Positions 1 through 11,206 of a DNA stretch of 64,000 bases are shown here, piece by piece (the stretch's first letter is position 1; each line of letters opens with the position of its first letter). This stretch comes from Voacanga thouarsii (lineage: Eukaryota; Streptophyta; Magnoliopsida; Gentianales; Apocynaceae): assembly GCA_026120185.1 (NCBI GenBank), contig JANUWF010002285.1, forward strand, positions 434,001-498,000, read 5' to 3'. A program made the position numbers and the translations under genes. The notes under the pieces are model-generated. The model was not told the DNA's origin and did no database searches. It saw nothing but the letters and a program-made list of their open reading frames with translations.

Positions 1-655
1 GAATTAATTTAGGGTAAAGTCCATAACCATACCATGTAATCTCTTTATTACCATGATTATCAATTATGTGATTTATTGATTTTTATGCATGTCATTTATT
101 GAAATCACTAAAAGGAACAAATCCTTCAATTAATATTAAACCTAATTCATTCCGTTAATATAGTAAGAATGAGAGTCCTTTTTTGAGACCAGGTTGTTGG
201 GCAAACCCAAGCCTACTCGACATCGGGCATGTTCAAGCAATGGAATTAAATTCCTGATTAATGGGTTGGGTTTAACTAAATTCTTTATCCCGATTGGGCA
301 AACTTAAGCATAAAGAAATTTAAAGGAAAAGTTGGGGTAGCCCAAAAGGCTTTAAGATTAAAAGTTGTTAATCACCCAATGATCTGGTAGTTACATACGA
401 TGTAATTAGTATTTGATACCTACTAATGAACTCAAGGGTGGCTTGTTGGACAAACCTAAGGTTATTCTTGAGGAATTTGGATACTGGTCCACTAGGAAAG
501 CTTCCAACGGGCTTTCCCGAATCAGTAGTGGGGGCTATTAGTTTGAGTAAAATAGTGGAGTAAAAATGCGTTTAATTAAACTCCTAATTATTTGCATTTC
601 ATGTGCATATACAGTAGCTAATCTTCTCTATCTTTACATCTAGGAAACTTGCATC
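1..655 (+). other. CopA-1 leader (5' untranslated region), partial
   Basis: Non-coding leader between 5' LTR and gag. It matches the minus strand at about 58850-59500 base for base over most of its length, so the window starts inside the element. A pyrimidine-rich stretch ending in TAG (642-643), 12 bases before the gag ATG at 656, looks like a 3' splice site. The same site is kept in CopA-2. No ORF is supported here. Confidence 0.8.
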
Positions 656-1555
656 ATGTCAACAAATCTAAACCTATGTAGCATCTTGGAAACTAATAAG
701 TTAAATGAATCAAACTACCTCAACTGGTATAGAAATTTGAGAATCGTTCTCAAATCGAAAAAGTTACTCTACATGCTAGATGCTCCTATTCCGCCACCAC
801 CAGCTCAAGATGCTCATGCTAATGAGCATGCCGTCCACAAAAGGCACAAGAAGGATAGTGAAATAGCATCATGTATTATGATGGCATCCATGACTCCCGA
901 GCTGCAAAAACAGCACGAAAATATGGATGCTCAATCGATTATACTATATCTTCGAGAGCTGTTTGATGCCCAAGCCAAAACTGAGAGATACGAGATCTCA
1001 AAGCAACTATTTCATTGCAAAATGGCAGAGGTTTCTTCTGTGGCCACGCATGGGCTGAAGATGCTTGGCTTGATAGAGAAGCTTGGATCACTTGGGTTCG
1101 CGATGGACCATGATTTAAGTACTGACTTAATTCTGCAATCTTTACCTAATAGTTTCTTACAATTTGTTATTAACTATCAAATGAATAAGATTGAGTCAAC
1201 TATTCCTGAGTTGATCAATCTTCTCAAAACTACGGAGTCCTCCGTAAAGAAGGATTCCAATACTATTTTAATGGTAGAATCTTCTTTTTCTAAGAAGAAA
1301 GTTAAAAAGAAGAAGAAGGCTCACACGAAGCCCAAAGGTGGTGTGAAGAAGAAGGATGCTACCACCAAGGGCCCATGCCATCATTGTGGCAAGATGGGCT
1401 ACTGGAGGTGTAATTACAAGGCCTACTTGAAAACCGTTAAGGATAAGAAGCAGAAGAAGAATCTTGCAAGTACTTCTACTTCTACTCTGGATATGTTTAT
1501 GATTGAGATAAATACAGCCTTTAGAAATGAGATATGGGTATTAGATACTGGATGA
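656..1555 (+). pseudogene. gag: CopA-1 gag and start of protease
   Basis: Capsid-like protein of a copia element, which packages element RNA in virus-like particles. Residues about 15-45 have the Asn-Tyr-Leu-Asn-Trp pattern of plant copia Gag N-termini. Residues about 90-200 are the UBN2-type helical Gag region. A lysine-rich stretch (about 215-240) precedes a zinc knuckle at about residues 240-255. The knuckle is damaged: in CHHCGKMGYWRCNY the expected His and the last Cys are both Tyr. The frame runs on into the protease active site (VLDTG), where a TGA replaces the next codon at 1553-1555. The ATG at 656 is chosen because it follows the splice-acceptor-like site and aligns with the start region of CopA-2. 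Gag-pol was probably one frame here, because the ORF after the stop is in phase. Confidence 0.85.
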
Positions 1556-2812
1556 GGATCTCATTTGTGCAATAACTTGCAGGGACTAAATGGCAGTAGA
1601 AGGCTAGAGAAAGGCGATGTGGACCTACGTACTGCAAATAGGGCAAAGATTGCTACACTTGCTGTGGGAACATACAAGCTAAACCTGCCTTCGGGATTAG
1701 TTCTAGAATTACAAAACTGTTATTATGTACCAGTTTTAATGAAAAATATTATCTCAGTTGCATGTTTAGACTTAAATGGATTTCATTTTATATTTAAGAA
1801 TAAATGTTGTTCTTTTTCATTGAATGGTATTCATTACGGTTCAACAACTCTGGTTAATGGTTTATATATTCTAGACTTGGATAATCTAATTCTCAATATA
1901 ATCAATAAAAAACATAAAATAGATAACTCTAACACCTCTTACTTATGGCATTGTTGTTTAGGCTATGTAAACAAAAATCGTGTTTCTAAGTTACACAAGC
2001 TTGGTGACTTAGGGTCATTTGATTATGAATCATATGGAACATACGAGTCTTGTTTACTAGGTAAAATAGCTAAAACTCCATTTTCAAGAAAAGGAGAATG
2101 GGCTAAGGAGTTATTAGAACTCATACATTCTAATGTATATGGCCTAATGTCAATACAAGTAAGAGAAGGTTATAACTATTTCATAACCTTTATCGATGAT
2201 TTCTCATGATATGAGTATTTGTATTTAATGAAATACAAATCTGAGGTATTTGATAAGTTCAAAGACTCTAAGAATGAAATAGAGAAATAACTTGGTAAAA
2301 GTATTAAGACTCTAAGATCTGATCAAGGAGGAGAATACTTGAGCCAAGAGTTTCTGAGTTATCTTAGAGATAATGTGATATTATCTCAATGGACTCCACC
2401 ACATACACCTCAACATAACGGTGTATCTAAGAGAAGGAATCGAACCCTTCTCGACATGGTACGGACCACGATGGCTTCTGCAGACCTATCAAAATCGTTT
2501 TAGGGATATGCACTAGAGATTTTTGTTTATATACTAAACAGAGTTCCGATAAAATTAGTTGATTCTACCCCATTTGAGATGTTCTTTGGTTAGAAACCAA
2601 AGTTATCTCACTTGCGAGTATTGGGTTGTCCTACATTTGTCAAAAGGCCACAGTCTGACAAATTTGATAGTAAGTTTGACAAGTATTTGTTTGTGGGATA
2701 TCTGAAAGAATCTTTTGGATATTATTTCTATCTACCCTCTGAAAACAAAGTGTTTGTTTCGAAGCATGCCGTCTTCTTAGAGAAAGAACACATGTTTAGA
2801 CAGTGGAAGTAA
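1556..2812 (+). pseudogene. CopA-1 protease remainder and integrase
   Basis: Continues the gag frame after the stop in the Asp-Thr-Gly protease motif. 1565-1900 is the rest of the protease. About 1940-2080 is the GAG_pre-integrase zinc region (LWHCCLGYVNKNR). From about 2100 the integrase core follows. Its first catalytic Asp is lost (IHSNVYG where HTDVCG is usual), while the second Asp and the Glu remain (SDQGGEYL, about 2320-2340). Further in-frame stops lie at about 2207, 2288, 2501 and 2591. The C-terminal integrase part (2612-2812) is open. Beside CopA-2, a 5-base deletion near 2790 shifts the frame. The protein would process the polyprotein and insert element DNA; this copy cannot. Confidence 0.85.
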
Positions 2813-4334
2813 AATTGAACTTAGTGAAGTTCAAGAAGATCAAACAACACAAGGATCAAACATCTGATCCCATATCTATTGAAAGAATAGATGAACCTTC
2901 TACTATACAAGAACCTCGTAGGTTTAGTAGGATACATGTGGCACTTGAGAAATATGGATTTCTTATTAGTGACCATAGTGACATATTGTTCATAGATGAA
3001 GATGAGCCTACTACCTATAAGGATGTTCTGAACAGTTCAGAATTTGGCAAATGGCTTGAGGCAACGAAGTCAGAGATGGATTTCATGTACGACAACCAAG
3101 TATAGACTTTGGTTGATCCACCCAAAGGAATTAAACATATTGGGTGCAAATGGGTTTGAAGAAGAAAACGGACATGGATGGTAACGTAGTTACCTATAAA
3201 GCACGACTAGTGGTGAAGGGTTATCGTCAACAACATGGTATTGACTATGACGAAACCTTCTTGCCAGTAGCCATGTTAAAATCCATCAGGATACTCCTAG
3301 CCATTGCTGCTCATTATGATTATGAGATTTGGAAAATGGATGTGAAAATAACTTTCCTAAATAGAAATCTAACTGAGGAAGTGTATATGACACAACCTGA
3401 GGGTTTCACATCCAATGATAGCACAAAGGTGTGTAAGCTGCTAAGGTCCATTTGTAGGCTTAAGCAAGCTTCTAGGAGTTAGAACATCCGTTTTGATGAA
3501 ACAATCAAAGAGTTTAGTTTCATTCAAAATATGGATGAGCCTTATGTATACAAGAAAGTCAGTGGGAGCACAATCGTTTTCTTATTATTTTATATAGATG
3601 ACATATTGCTAATAGGAAACGATATACCTATCTTGCAAATGGTTAAAGTTTGGTTGTCCAAACAATTCTCCATGAAAGACCTTGGTGAAGCAACCTATAT
3701 TCTTGAAATAAGGATCTATAGAGATAGATTCAAAAGGTTTCTAGGTCTTTCGTAGTCTACATACATAGATAAAGTGCTAAAGAGATTTAGCATGGATCAA
3801 TCCAAAAAGAGATTCTTACCCATGTCACATGGTGTAAGTCTTTCAAAGTCGATGTCTCCCAAGACACAAGTTGAAAGGGATCACATAAGTAAGATTCCAT
3901 ATGCTTCGGCAGTTGGATCTATTATGTACGCTATGATATGTACAAGGCCCGATGTATCTTGTGCTCTCAGTTTGATAAGCAGATACTAATCTGACCCTGG
4001 TGAGGGTCATTGGGTGGCTGTAATGAACATCCTTAAATATTTACGAAGAACTAAGGATGTGTTCTTAATATATAGAGAAGGTGATTTGAAAATAAATAAC
4101 TATACTAATGCCAGTTTTCAATCTAACAAAGATGATTTCAAATCAGAATCCAGCTATATGTTTACGTTGTGTGGATGGGCAATAAGTTGGAAGAGTTCCA
4201 AACAAGAGACTATTACCGACTCTATGCCAGAAGCTGAGTACATAGCCGTTTCTGATGTAGCTAAGAAAATAAAGATAGAGAGAGTTCCGACGGATGAGAA
4301 CATAGCTAACCCGCTTACAAAAGCACTATCCTAA
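2803..4334 (+). pseudogene. CopA-1 reverse transcriptase and RNase H
   Basis: RT begins at about 3045 (WLEATKSEMDFM) after an acidic, variable linker. A stop (3103) and a one-T deletion near 3148 change frame; from 3144 a single frame continues to 4334 with stops at about 3480, 3753 and 3987. The catalytic box reads YIDDILL (about 3592-3612). RNase H starts at about 4095 and has lost an internal block: after EAEYIAVSDVAKK the sequence jumps to the C-terminal tail, missing about 60 codons that CopA-2 keeps, including the YCxNNGAI and HALRRYHLI motifs. The end (NPLTKALS) is typical of copia RNase H. Non-functional. Confidence 0.88.
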
Positions 4335-4392
4335 AAGAAACATGATAGGCTTGTTGAGTCATTTGATATTAGATACACGAATGATTAGCTCT

Positions 4393-4408
4393 AGTGCAAG
4401 TGGGAGTT
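4393..4408 (+). other. CopA-1 polypurine tract
   Basis: AGTGCAAGTGGGAGTT lies directly before the 3' LTR start (TGTTAG at 4409). It is where plus-strand DNA synthesis would be primed. The same tract, shifted by two transitions, precedes the 3' LTR of CopA-2 on the minus strand. Confidence 0.8.
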
Positions 4409-6132
4409 TGTTAGTGTTATGCCCTAAAGGCAATCACTTGAATGTTAAATATGACACATTTAATTTTAATAAAAGGCCTTATTTATCTTACAGTTTCTTT
4501 TGTTTACTTTTATGTAATATAACTATTAGATAAAGTCCCTAGTTCAACATTGTGTTAAAGAAATCATGATAGAGATCATGATATGAGATTCCTACTACAC
4601 TGCAAAGTGTTAGTACTTAAATAGTCCCTAGTCGTAGTATTAATGAGACAGAACATCATTAATGCATTAAGACTAGCATGTGTTAGACTTCGTAATTTGA
4701 TCAGGCGGTAGTTCTCATATCCGTGAGTATTGAGATACTCAAAGTTAAAAAATGGATGCTTGTTAATGGAATAAGTATATTGGATGACCTGGCTATGAGA
4801 TAATCTCATGGATAACTATTTAGTACCAGTGATATAATCTCAATATAGCAAATGTGAAAGTATCCTTAGACTTGAGATCTCCAAGGTACTTTGTTTGTTA
4901 AGCATTGTGCTTTGATTCCAATCTCTGGAGCCTGATCAAGGGCTGCTTATGGGATGGATATTGGGTACATTGTGAGGTAAACAAAAGTAGTTGAGATGGT
5001 CAATAAAGGATTCACCACTTCTAAAAGTATGGGCGAATATCTCACGACCACTTGTAGGAATTACTACTCAAGAAGTCTTTGGCCTAGGTGACTGTGTATT
5101 GGAAATAGTTCCAATTGATACACATATATAGTAGTGGGTTCCTGGTACAAGTACTATTATATTCGGGCCAAAATTAATATATATTCTGGAGGGAGTTAGC
5201 ACTAATTCTGTACTCCAAACTGAATGGGATATTGTATGGTAAAAGTAGTTAATTGCTCTGTAGTTTGTTATTGAAGGGTTCATGTCAAGTCACTTGACTT
5301 CCTGGACTCTTGGGTGGTCATGATGTGTTGCTAGATACCGCTCATGATCGGAGAATATGGGTTTATTAATTGATGAATTAATAAACCAATCCTGATTAGA
5401 ATTGATATGAATAATTCTAATTAATTGTGGATTATTAATCTCAAAGACCTTTGAATTAATTCATATTCGCTACCAATTGACTGAGAAACCTAATAGGTCA
5501 TGCGCAATAGAGGATTATATACTCAAGATGTTATTTGATATCATAGGGGGTTTAATTACGAGAAAAAGAAGTTGTTAAGGCTAAATTATAATTAGTTATA
5601 ATTTCTGAGCCAAATTATAATTGTGAGAACTTGATGTTTTCAAGTACAAGTAGGGAATTCTAATTGTTTTAGAATTCTCAGTTTTTAGTTATTTTAGTGA
5701 CATATAAGGGATATGCACGAAAACCTAAAGGTAAGGGTGATTCACGAAACAACAACTTCCAACCTTCTCTTTTTTCTCTCTCGTTTTTCCTAAAAAACAA
5801 GAAGAACCCTAGCCACCAGTTTGGTTTACGCTTGCACATAAACATCTTGGTGCTTGAGTGTGATCCTCTGTGTGGATTTCTATTAGAGATAATCATACAC
5901 TGTGATTATAGTGGTTGGATATTCAACTCTCGCGGTGTTTGATCAAGAGGTTTGCTGGATCGCGCCTCAACTTGAAGAAGAAAAATTTTATTTTTCAAAC
6001 GTTCAAAGAAAGGTAAAGCTGTTACATTTGTTCTCTTTATGTCTTATTTTCCACACGTATGCGGATCCTTGTTTGGTATCTCGTTCTTATTTTTTTGCTG
6101 CGCCATATATGATATGCGTGAGATACCCAACA
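4409..6132 (+). repeat. CopA-1 3' LTR
   Basis: Starts TGTTAGTGTTATGCCC and ends ATACCCAACA, about 1.72 kb. It aligns with the CopA solo LTR at 21797-23449 and with both CopA-2 LTRs. Near the 3' end a splice-donor-like AAAG|GTAAAG sits at 6013; CopA-2 has AGAG|GTAAAA at the same place. ORFs inside it are not conserved between copies and are not called. Confidence 0.85.
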
Positions 6133-6481
6133 GATACATGAACTGTTTTTCTTGAAACACCATGACCACACACAGGCCTTACTTGAAAATATTTCTCACA
6201 CCTTTTATATCATGTCTTCAAGTCAATCTGTCTTGGAAGGTTGATTTACTTATGCAGCCATGAGCTTAGAAGATTTATCCTGATGTATTTATTTTTTAGA
6301 GATTTTAGTTACCATCTATTTGTTTCATGACTTGTTCAAGTATTTTTTTAGAGGTTGTAATAAGTCAGTTATTAAGTTATTTCCTTCTATGTTTCTATTA
6401 CCTAGTTATAAAGATCCCTTGTCCTAAGGACGAGGCAACATCCCCGCCCTTTTTAGGGTACGCAGGTAGTGGGGTGTTACA
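6133..6481 (+). repeat. 3' end of a chromovirus (Tekay-type) LTR
   Basis: The last about 90 bases (TTATAAAGATCCC...GGGTGTTACA) match the sense-strand end of the Tekay LTRs at 36479 and 46277: TTATAAAGACCCC, then the ACATCCCC block, then GGTGTTACA. The rest up to 6132 is AT-rich and fits an LTR interior, but I could not align it firmly. CopA-1 probably sits inside this LTR, with the other part left of the window. Confidence 0.65.
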
Positions 6482-7107
6482 ATTGATTTGTGTTTTTTAG
6501 TGTAGAAAATATTAACAAAATATTACACAATTAATCAAGCTTTAATTAAATTGCTAATCACTAAAACCACACATACGGGCAAGTGTACCCATGATATAGT
6601 ATACAGAATAGCAAGTATCGAATCCACGAGAATTTAGGCTCCCACCTTCTTTATCTTATTATTTTTTATTTAGCCAATAAAATAAGAAGATAATAAAAAG
6701 GAAAATAACTAGATATAACTCAAGAATGTAAATTCATGTGACTAGACAACTATCTTAAAAACATAATATTGAATCAATTAGCATACATCACAATCAATTA
6801 GCATCTTGGCATCATGAAGGAACTTAAGTAAAATTTAATCATTTCCCAAGTCATGAACTTACTTATGTAGACTCTACTTCTTTCCCAATCCATGGAATCA
6901 GTATCCATTGATTAATTTAGTTGATTTTCCAATTAAACCAAGGAAACCAAAAAATGCATTAAAATCATACCTCATGAACATGAAATTAGCCAATGACTCT
7001 ATGCTCAAGGTGAAATCAACCAATCTTTGATTTCTTCAGTTCTTTAATCTTAACTTTATTTCCTATGTCCATTAAGATCTAACAAATATGAAATCAATGT
7101 AATGAAC
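6482..7107 (-). repeat. Y-type (Athila-like) LTR fragment
   Basis: Reverse complement of the last about 620 bases of the Y LTR (19961-21345). Shared stretches include the end CTACACTAAAAAACAC, the CATACGGGCAAGTGTA block and the part around TTAACAAATATGAAATCAATG. On the plus strand it is cut at 7107 by the CopB-1 LTR; at 6481 it abuts the chromovirus LTR end exactly at its own terminus. Confidence 0.8.
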
Positions 7108-8842
7108 TGTTGGATTGTATGCCTTCTTAGACTAGGTTTCTGATGTAAAATCGAATATTTTAATAAAATAATTTATTTTCAGAAATTGTTTGTGAATTTA
7201 CTTTTTGTCTATGCACAATTTTCGTTTGGAACAGACCCATTGTGTTTCAATAAGTGGTCCATGTGAATAGTGGTCTTTCACAGTAAGGTATGGATCACGG
7301 GTTATTTAAACACATAAACTTTAGTTCTTAACCTATTGATGAGACTAGGAATCTCATCATGTTTAGGTTATTATGTTATGAATTCCAAATGGGGAAGGAA
7401 TGGCTTACCTTTAACCAGTGAGTAGTCCACTCACTCCATGACATAAGCATATTTCAAATACGTAGGACAGGACCTGTAGTAGTGGTTTCTAAAAGTACTA
7501 TATGATAGAAACCTAGACTACTACCGCTACAGCGTGGACTAGTACTTTAAGACTTGAGTATGAGCTGGTGGTCTGGCGTAGCTGGAAGCATATACTTTGA
7601 TTTGCTATAGTTGAGGTTCTATCGTAGGGCCAATATATTTGCATGTTGGGTATGTGTGACTAGTTAGTTATGACAGACTTGTATAGGATAGTTTTTGCAC
7701 TATATCGCCCGTTGTGGTTGTCCGAATGGTCTAAAATGTCCACGGCCTTAGGAAACATGACTCGGATGTTTGCTTTAGGGTAGCTCCCTTGGAAAGTGAA
7801 AACACTCGAGGAAGTCGTGGATCATTGGACTAGAAGCCTAAGGATGGTAGATGTCATTTAGAGGGGTGTTAGTACACTTCTTCCTCTCTAAATGTACGGC
7901 GATGTGTAGAGGTTATTTTAGTCATTTCACCTATAGGTCGGAGACTTTGCTAACGCAGCATTGTCCTTGGGGTCAATATTTCCTTATGGTGATATTAGGA
8001 AATATTTAAAATGCAAAATACAGCTATTTTATGGCAATGGTATTTTGGTCATTTTAGTAGCCAAGGCGGTGTGTCTTTTGGTCCCCAGTATAGACCGTGA
8101 GTCCTAATTAAGTACAGGATAAAGAATTGATCATAAATTAAATGGAATTTATTTTATTTAAGTAGCCTGATTTAATTATTGAGCTAGAATAAAATAAAGG
8201 TCTATGGAGAGAGAGAATTAATTAAATTAGTTTGGTTGGTTAATTAATTATTCAGGGCTTTGGCCCAGTTTGAATAATTAAAGATTAATCTGGATTAATT
8301 GGACTGGTTTATTTGGGCTAAAAAATTAATTATTTAGTAATTGGGCCATTTATTTGGTTTTATTTAGAATAATTAATTAAGCCCAAAAAGATTAAACTAA
8401 GAGTCCAATGGCCCAATCCAGTTTAACCTAGGGTTTTATTTAGGTTAAACAGGAGAAAAGTAAATAACGTTGTTTTCCAGTGCTTCCTCTCGGTGGAAAA
8501 ATACAAGACATTTTTCCTCTCCTTCTCCAGAAAATATTCTTTGGCCCCTAGGTTGTTTCACCAAAACAATATTAGGCAGGTCATATACTCGGAAGATCGA
8601 AAGCTAGGCACTCACCTACATGCAAAGACGAAGTAGAAGGCTTGCAGGAATTGCATCAGAAGTTTCCACGAGAGTGCCTACCCCAGTTCTGCATATTCCA
8701 GTTCAGCCGATTTTGAGAACAAGAAGAAGAGGTAATGAGAAAATATATATATTCCCTTTTTCTTCTTCACGCAGGAGTGCTGCGTTTTTTGTTGTTCCTT
8801 GGCTGTCTTTTTTGCTATGTTTCGCTTGCAATTTTATCTTCA
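7108..8842 (+). repeat. CopB-1 5' LTR
   Basis: Starts TGTTGGATTGTATGCC and ends TTATCTTCA, about 1.74 kb, followed by the primer site. It aligns with the CopB-2 LTRs, whose starts are TGTTGGAAAGTATGCC and TATTGGAAAATATACC. Its R/U5 end contains the short ORF at 8620. The candidate left TSD is TGAAC (7103-7107); the right partner is lost with the 3' LTR. Confidence 0.85.
8620..8731 (+). CDS. LTR-encoded short exon, possible N-terminal part of CopB Gag
   Basis: ATG in the R/U5 part of the LTR opens 37 codons rich in arginine (MQRRSRRLAGI...) and then proline/valine (VPTPVLHIPVQP), ending in RTRRR. The same ORF is present at the same LTR position in both CopB-2 LTRs (27380 and 53110), with shared RR-x-x-R/G-L core, proline-rich middle and M/I-x-V/I-P/L-V/L-Q segment. 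It is followed by GAG|GTAATGAG, a splice-donor-like site (GT at 8732). Joined to the acceptor at 10675, the one leftover base plus AA puts it in phase with the gag ATG at 10678. Unspliced, the frame runs to 8898 through non-conserved sequence, so I end the call at the donor. This is inference; a chance uORF remains possible. Confidence 0.45.
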
Positions 8843-8844
8843 AT

Positions 8845-8856
8845 TGGTATCAAAGC
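8845..8856 (+). other. CopB-1 primer-binding site
   Basis: TGGTATCAAAGC, two bases after the LTR end. It differs by one base (A for G) from TGGTATCAGAGC, the initiator tRNA-Met complement used by most plant copia elements. CopB-2 has the same variant, so it is a family trait. Confidence 0.85.
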
Positions 8857-10677
8857 ATGAAGATATTTGCACATATAGGAAGCCTGTATGCTAGTTAATA
8901 AAAGCAGACAGTTATGTTTGATTAACTGTGATCCTTCGCTGTTTTGGTATGTGATAGCATCTCTGTGAGCTTCACCGTTGAAGCATAGGCCTCTATAAAT
9001 TTTTTTTTTTGCTTTGATGTTTTAATCGTGTAAACCCAATTTAAATGGATATAAGCAGTTGTTGTTTTGTTTTGGATGAGATTTTGATATGAAAAATGTC
9101 CAAGGAAGCAAAAGGAAGTGAAAAAAAAAAGGAAAATCCGCAGACAGAACAGAGAAACTCGTCGTGGGGAAGAAGAAGCACTGTTCCTAAGCCGCCGAGC
9201 CGAGCCTCCAAGCTGAGCCACCACTGTTATGTGTCACGAGCCTCTGCCCTTGAGCCGCCTAAGCCAAGCTGATTTCTTTTAATTCCAAGCCATTTCAATT
9301 GCAGAATTGCAATTGAAATGCAATTCAATTGCCCGGGTAGCGCGCGGGTTGTTGGGCCAACTTGCGGACCATGCAGTAAGAGAGGCACCTGGTCGTGGGC
9401 GCGAGTCAGCAGGCGGGCTAACGGGCGGGCGGCTGCTGCGCGGGTTGGATGCTGAAGTTCTGGTGTGGCTGGTGCACCGAGCGCCCAGTGGACCGCAGGC
9501 CACATGGGCCCGGATCCAGTGCATCGGGTGCACGTGGACCGGCAGCTATTTTTGCAATTTTTTTTCTCTTTTTCGTTTTGGATCCCATACCAGGCAAAGT
9601 TAATATTTTTACAATATTTATATTCTTGGAATATATTTGCATGAAAAATATTAGTAAGGGATTTTAGGATTAAATAAGATAATTAATTAATTAATTAATG
9701 TGTTTAATTGTATTATTTGGGCACTTAAGTTTACAAAATAGAAAAACATGAAAACGTTTACTATTTTCTGGCATGCTATTTTTTTTATGTACCTATGAGT
9801 GCTTTTTCTCAAAGACCAAAGTCTTTGGGAACACTTTTGACAAGAAAAATATTTTTCTTCAAAAACTAAATGGTTATTTTAATTTGTATAAAAATTAATC
9901 CTTGAATATTTTCTCAAATGATTTAATCATTGACATAGAAAATATATTGGATTTAGATATTTTTGTAAATTAAAATAGAGAGCCATTTTGTTTTGTTTTG
10001 GACTAGAAAAATGATTTTGTCAAATAAACTTGAGACCAAAGTCTCTAGAAAGGTTTAATTAGAAAATTTTTGAAATCATTAAGTTTTAACTTAAATAAAA
10101 TTAATCCATGGAGAAAAATCTCTCAAAAGATATAAGCCTTGACATAGAGATTGTAATGGACTTGGATATTTTATTTTTGAGTTAAGAAAAACTTAATGGA
10201 AATTTCAAAAAGGATATTTTTCCAAAAAACCTTTATTTAAAAAGACTAAGTGGGAGAGGGGTTCCAACGGCCCCACGACTTCCATCACGGTCCTCATTAG
10301 AGATCGTGGGTCCCCTCGCGTCACCCTGGGAGTGAACCCATATAAGATGGGGATACTACAAGGATCCAGATCTAATGGAAGGATGTAATTAATAACCCGT
10401 GGCACGTACTATGATCGGCCAGCCCACGTTGGAGGTTATAGTGCGAGGTATGTCCATAGGAAATGAGAGGAAACGGCCATCCCACGATAGAGTTATCCTC
10501 TAGATCATTACCTAGAAGGGAAATTAATTTGTAGTGGTTAATACACTTAGCTTAGGAAGCTATTAATCTTCCCAAGAAGCTATGTCAGTTTTCCTAAGAG
10601 CCAAATTATTTTTAGTGCACAAATTTTGTTTTGTTTTCACAAACTAAATTCTTTCTTTTATTTTTCGATTTTTAGAA
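8857..10677 (+). other. CopB-1 leader with GC-rich island
   Basis: Non-coding 1.8-kb leader. 9187-9545 is a strongly GC-rich island of degenerate short repeats (for example GCGGGC and CCGAGCC variants), set in otherwise AT-rich DNA. Several overlapping ORFs on both strands there are composition artefacts. From about 10250 (GTGGGAGAGGGGTTCCAACG) it aligns with the CopB-2 leader at about 28740. It ends in a polypyrimidine tract and TTTTTAG (AG at 10674-10675), a good 3' splice site two bases before the gag ATG. Confidence 0.75.
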
Positions 10678-11205
10678 ATGGTGGGAGGTTCTTTTAGTCC
10701 ATTGGCCATTATTCTCAGAGAGAATAAGTTAACGGGTCCAAACTATGTGAACTGGAAAAGGAACCTGGACATAATACTCACAGCTGAGGAGTATAAGTAT
10801 GTCTTTTACGAGACCTGCCCTGTTATCGGGGAAGGTTCCACCGCCGAAGAGTGAGAGGCTGAGAAGGCATGGAAGAAGGCTGACGAAATGGCACGTTGCT
10901 ATATGTTAGCCTCCATGTGTAATGTGCTCCAGTCAAAACACAAGCACATGGCTTCTACATATGACATCAGTCAATCATTGGCTACTATATTCGCAAACAA
11001 GAGCCGGGCCGCAAGGCAGGAGGCTCTTCGAACTATTATAAACACTAAGATGGCTGAGGGAGCATTAGTCCGAGAGCATATGCTCAAGATGATTGCTGCT
11101 TTTGAGGAAGCAAAAATCTTAGGGGCTGTTATTGACCCCGAGAGCCAAGTGGACATGGTTCTCGAATCTCTACCAGGCTTTTTCACTCAGTTCAAGTTAA
11201 ACTAA
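10678..11205 (+). pseudogene. gag: CopB-1 gag, N-terminal part
   Basis: Starts MVGGSFSPLAIILRENKL and carries the NYVNWKRNLD pattern of copia Gag, then a UBN2-type helical region (MARCYMLASM, TKMAEGALVREHMLKMIAAFEEAKILG). One TGA interrupts it at 10852-10854, and the open part resumes at 10888 in the same phase. It breaks off after FTQFKLN with no zinc knuckle. The aligned gag of CopB-2 confirms the start and continues beyond this point. The upstream AG and the possible in-frame LTR exon are described at 8620. Confidence 0.82.
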
Positions 11206-11206
11206 A

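Larger units (their letters stand above)
1..6132 (+). mobile_element. CopA-1, Ty1/copia retrotransposon, 5' end outside window
   Basis: A degenerate copia element in the order leader, gag, protease, integrase, RT, RNase H, polypurine tract and 3' LTR. The 5' LTR and primer site lie left of base 1. Its leader, genes and LTR align along their whole length with the minus-strand copy at 54904-62720, so the two are one family. Domain order (integrase before RT) makes it Ty1/copia, closest in style to TNT1-94-like elements; I do not assign a lineage. Coding parts carry many stops and at least two frameshifts, so it cannot make its own proteins. The 5 bases after the LTR (GATAC, 6133-6137) would be its right TSD; the left one cannot be seen. 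Confidence 0.93.
7108..11206 (+). mobile_element. CopB-1, Ty1/copia retrotransposon, 3' truncated
   Basis: 5' LTR, tRNA-Met primer site, about 1.8-kb leader and the first part of gag. LTR, leader and gag align with CopB-2 (25823-53319). The element stops after the Gag residues FTQFKLN at about 11205; protease to RNase H and 3' LTR are absent. It inserted into the Y-type LTR fragment on its left. The right breakpoint is followed by a small duplication (GGTATAATGA twice, 11209-11231). Confidence 0.85.

Noticed and set aside
5697..6141. Open frames near the end of the CopA-1 LTR
   Set aside because: They are not kept in the CopA-2 LTRs or the solo LTR, so no coding constraint is visible.
9227..9667. 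Overlapping ORFs on both strands in the GC-rich leader island
   Set aside because: Five overlapping frames in one island, low-complexity translation, no counterpart in the CopB-2 leader; they result from scarcity of stop codons in GC-rich DNA.
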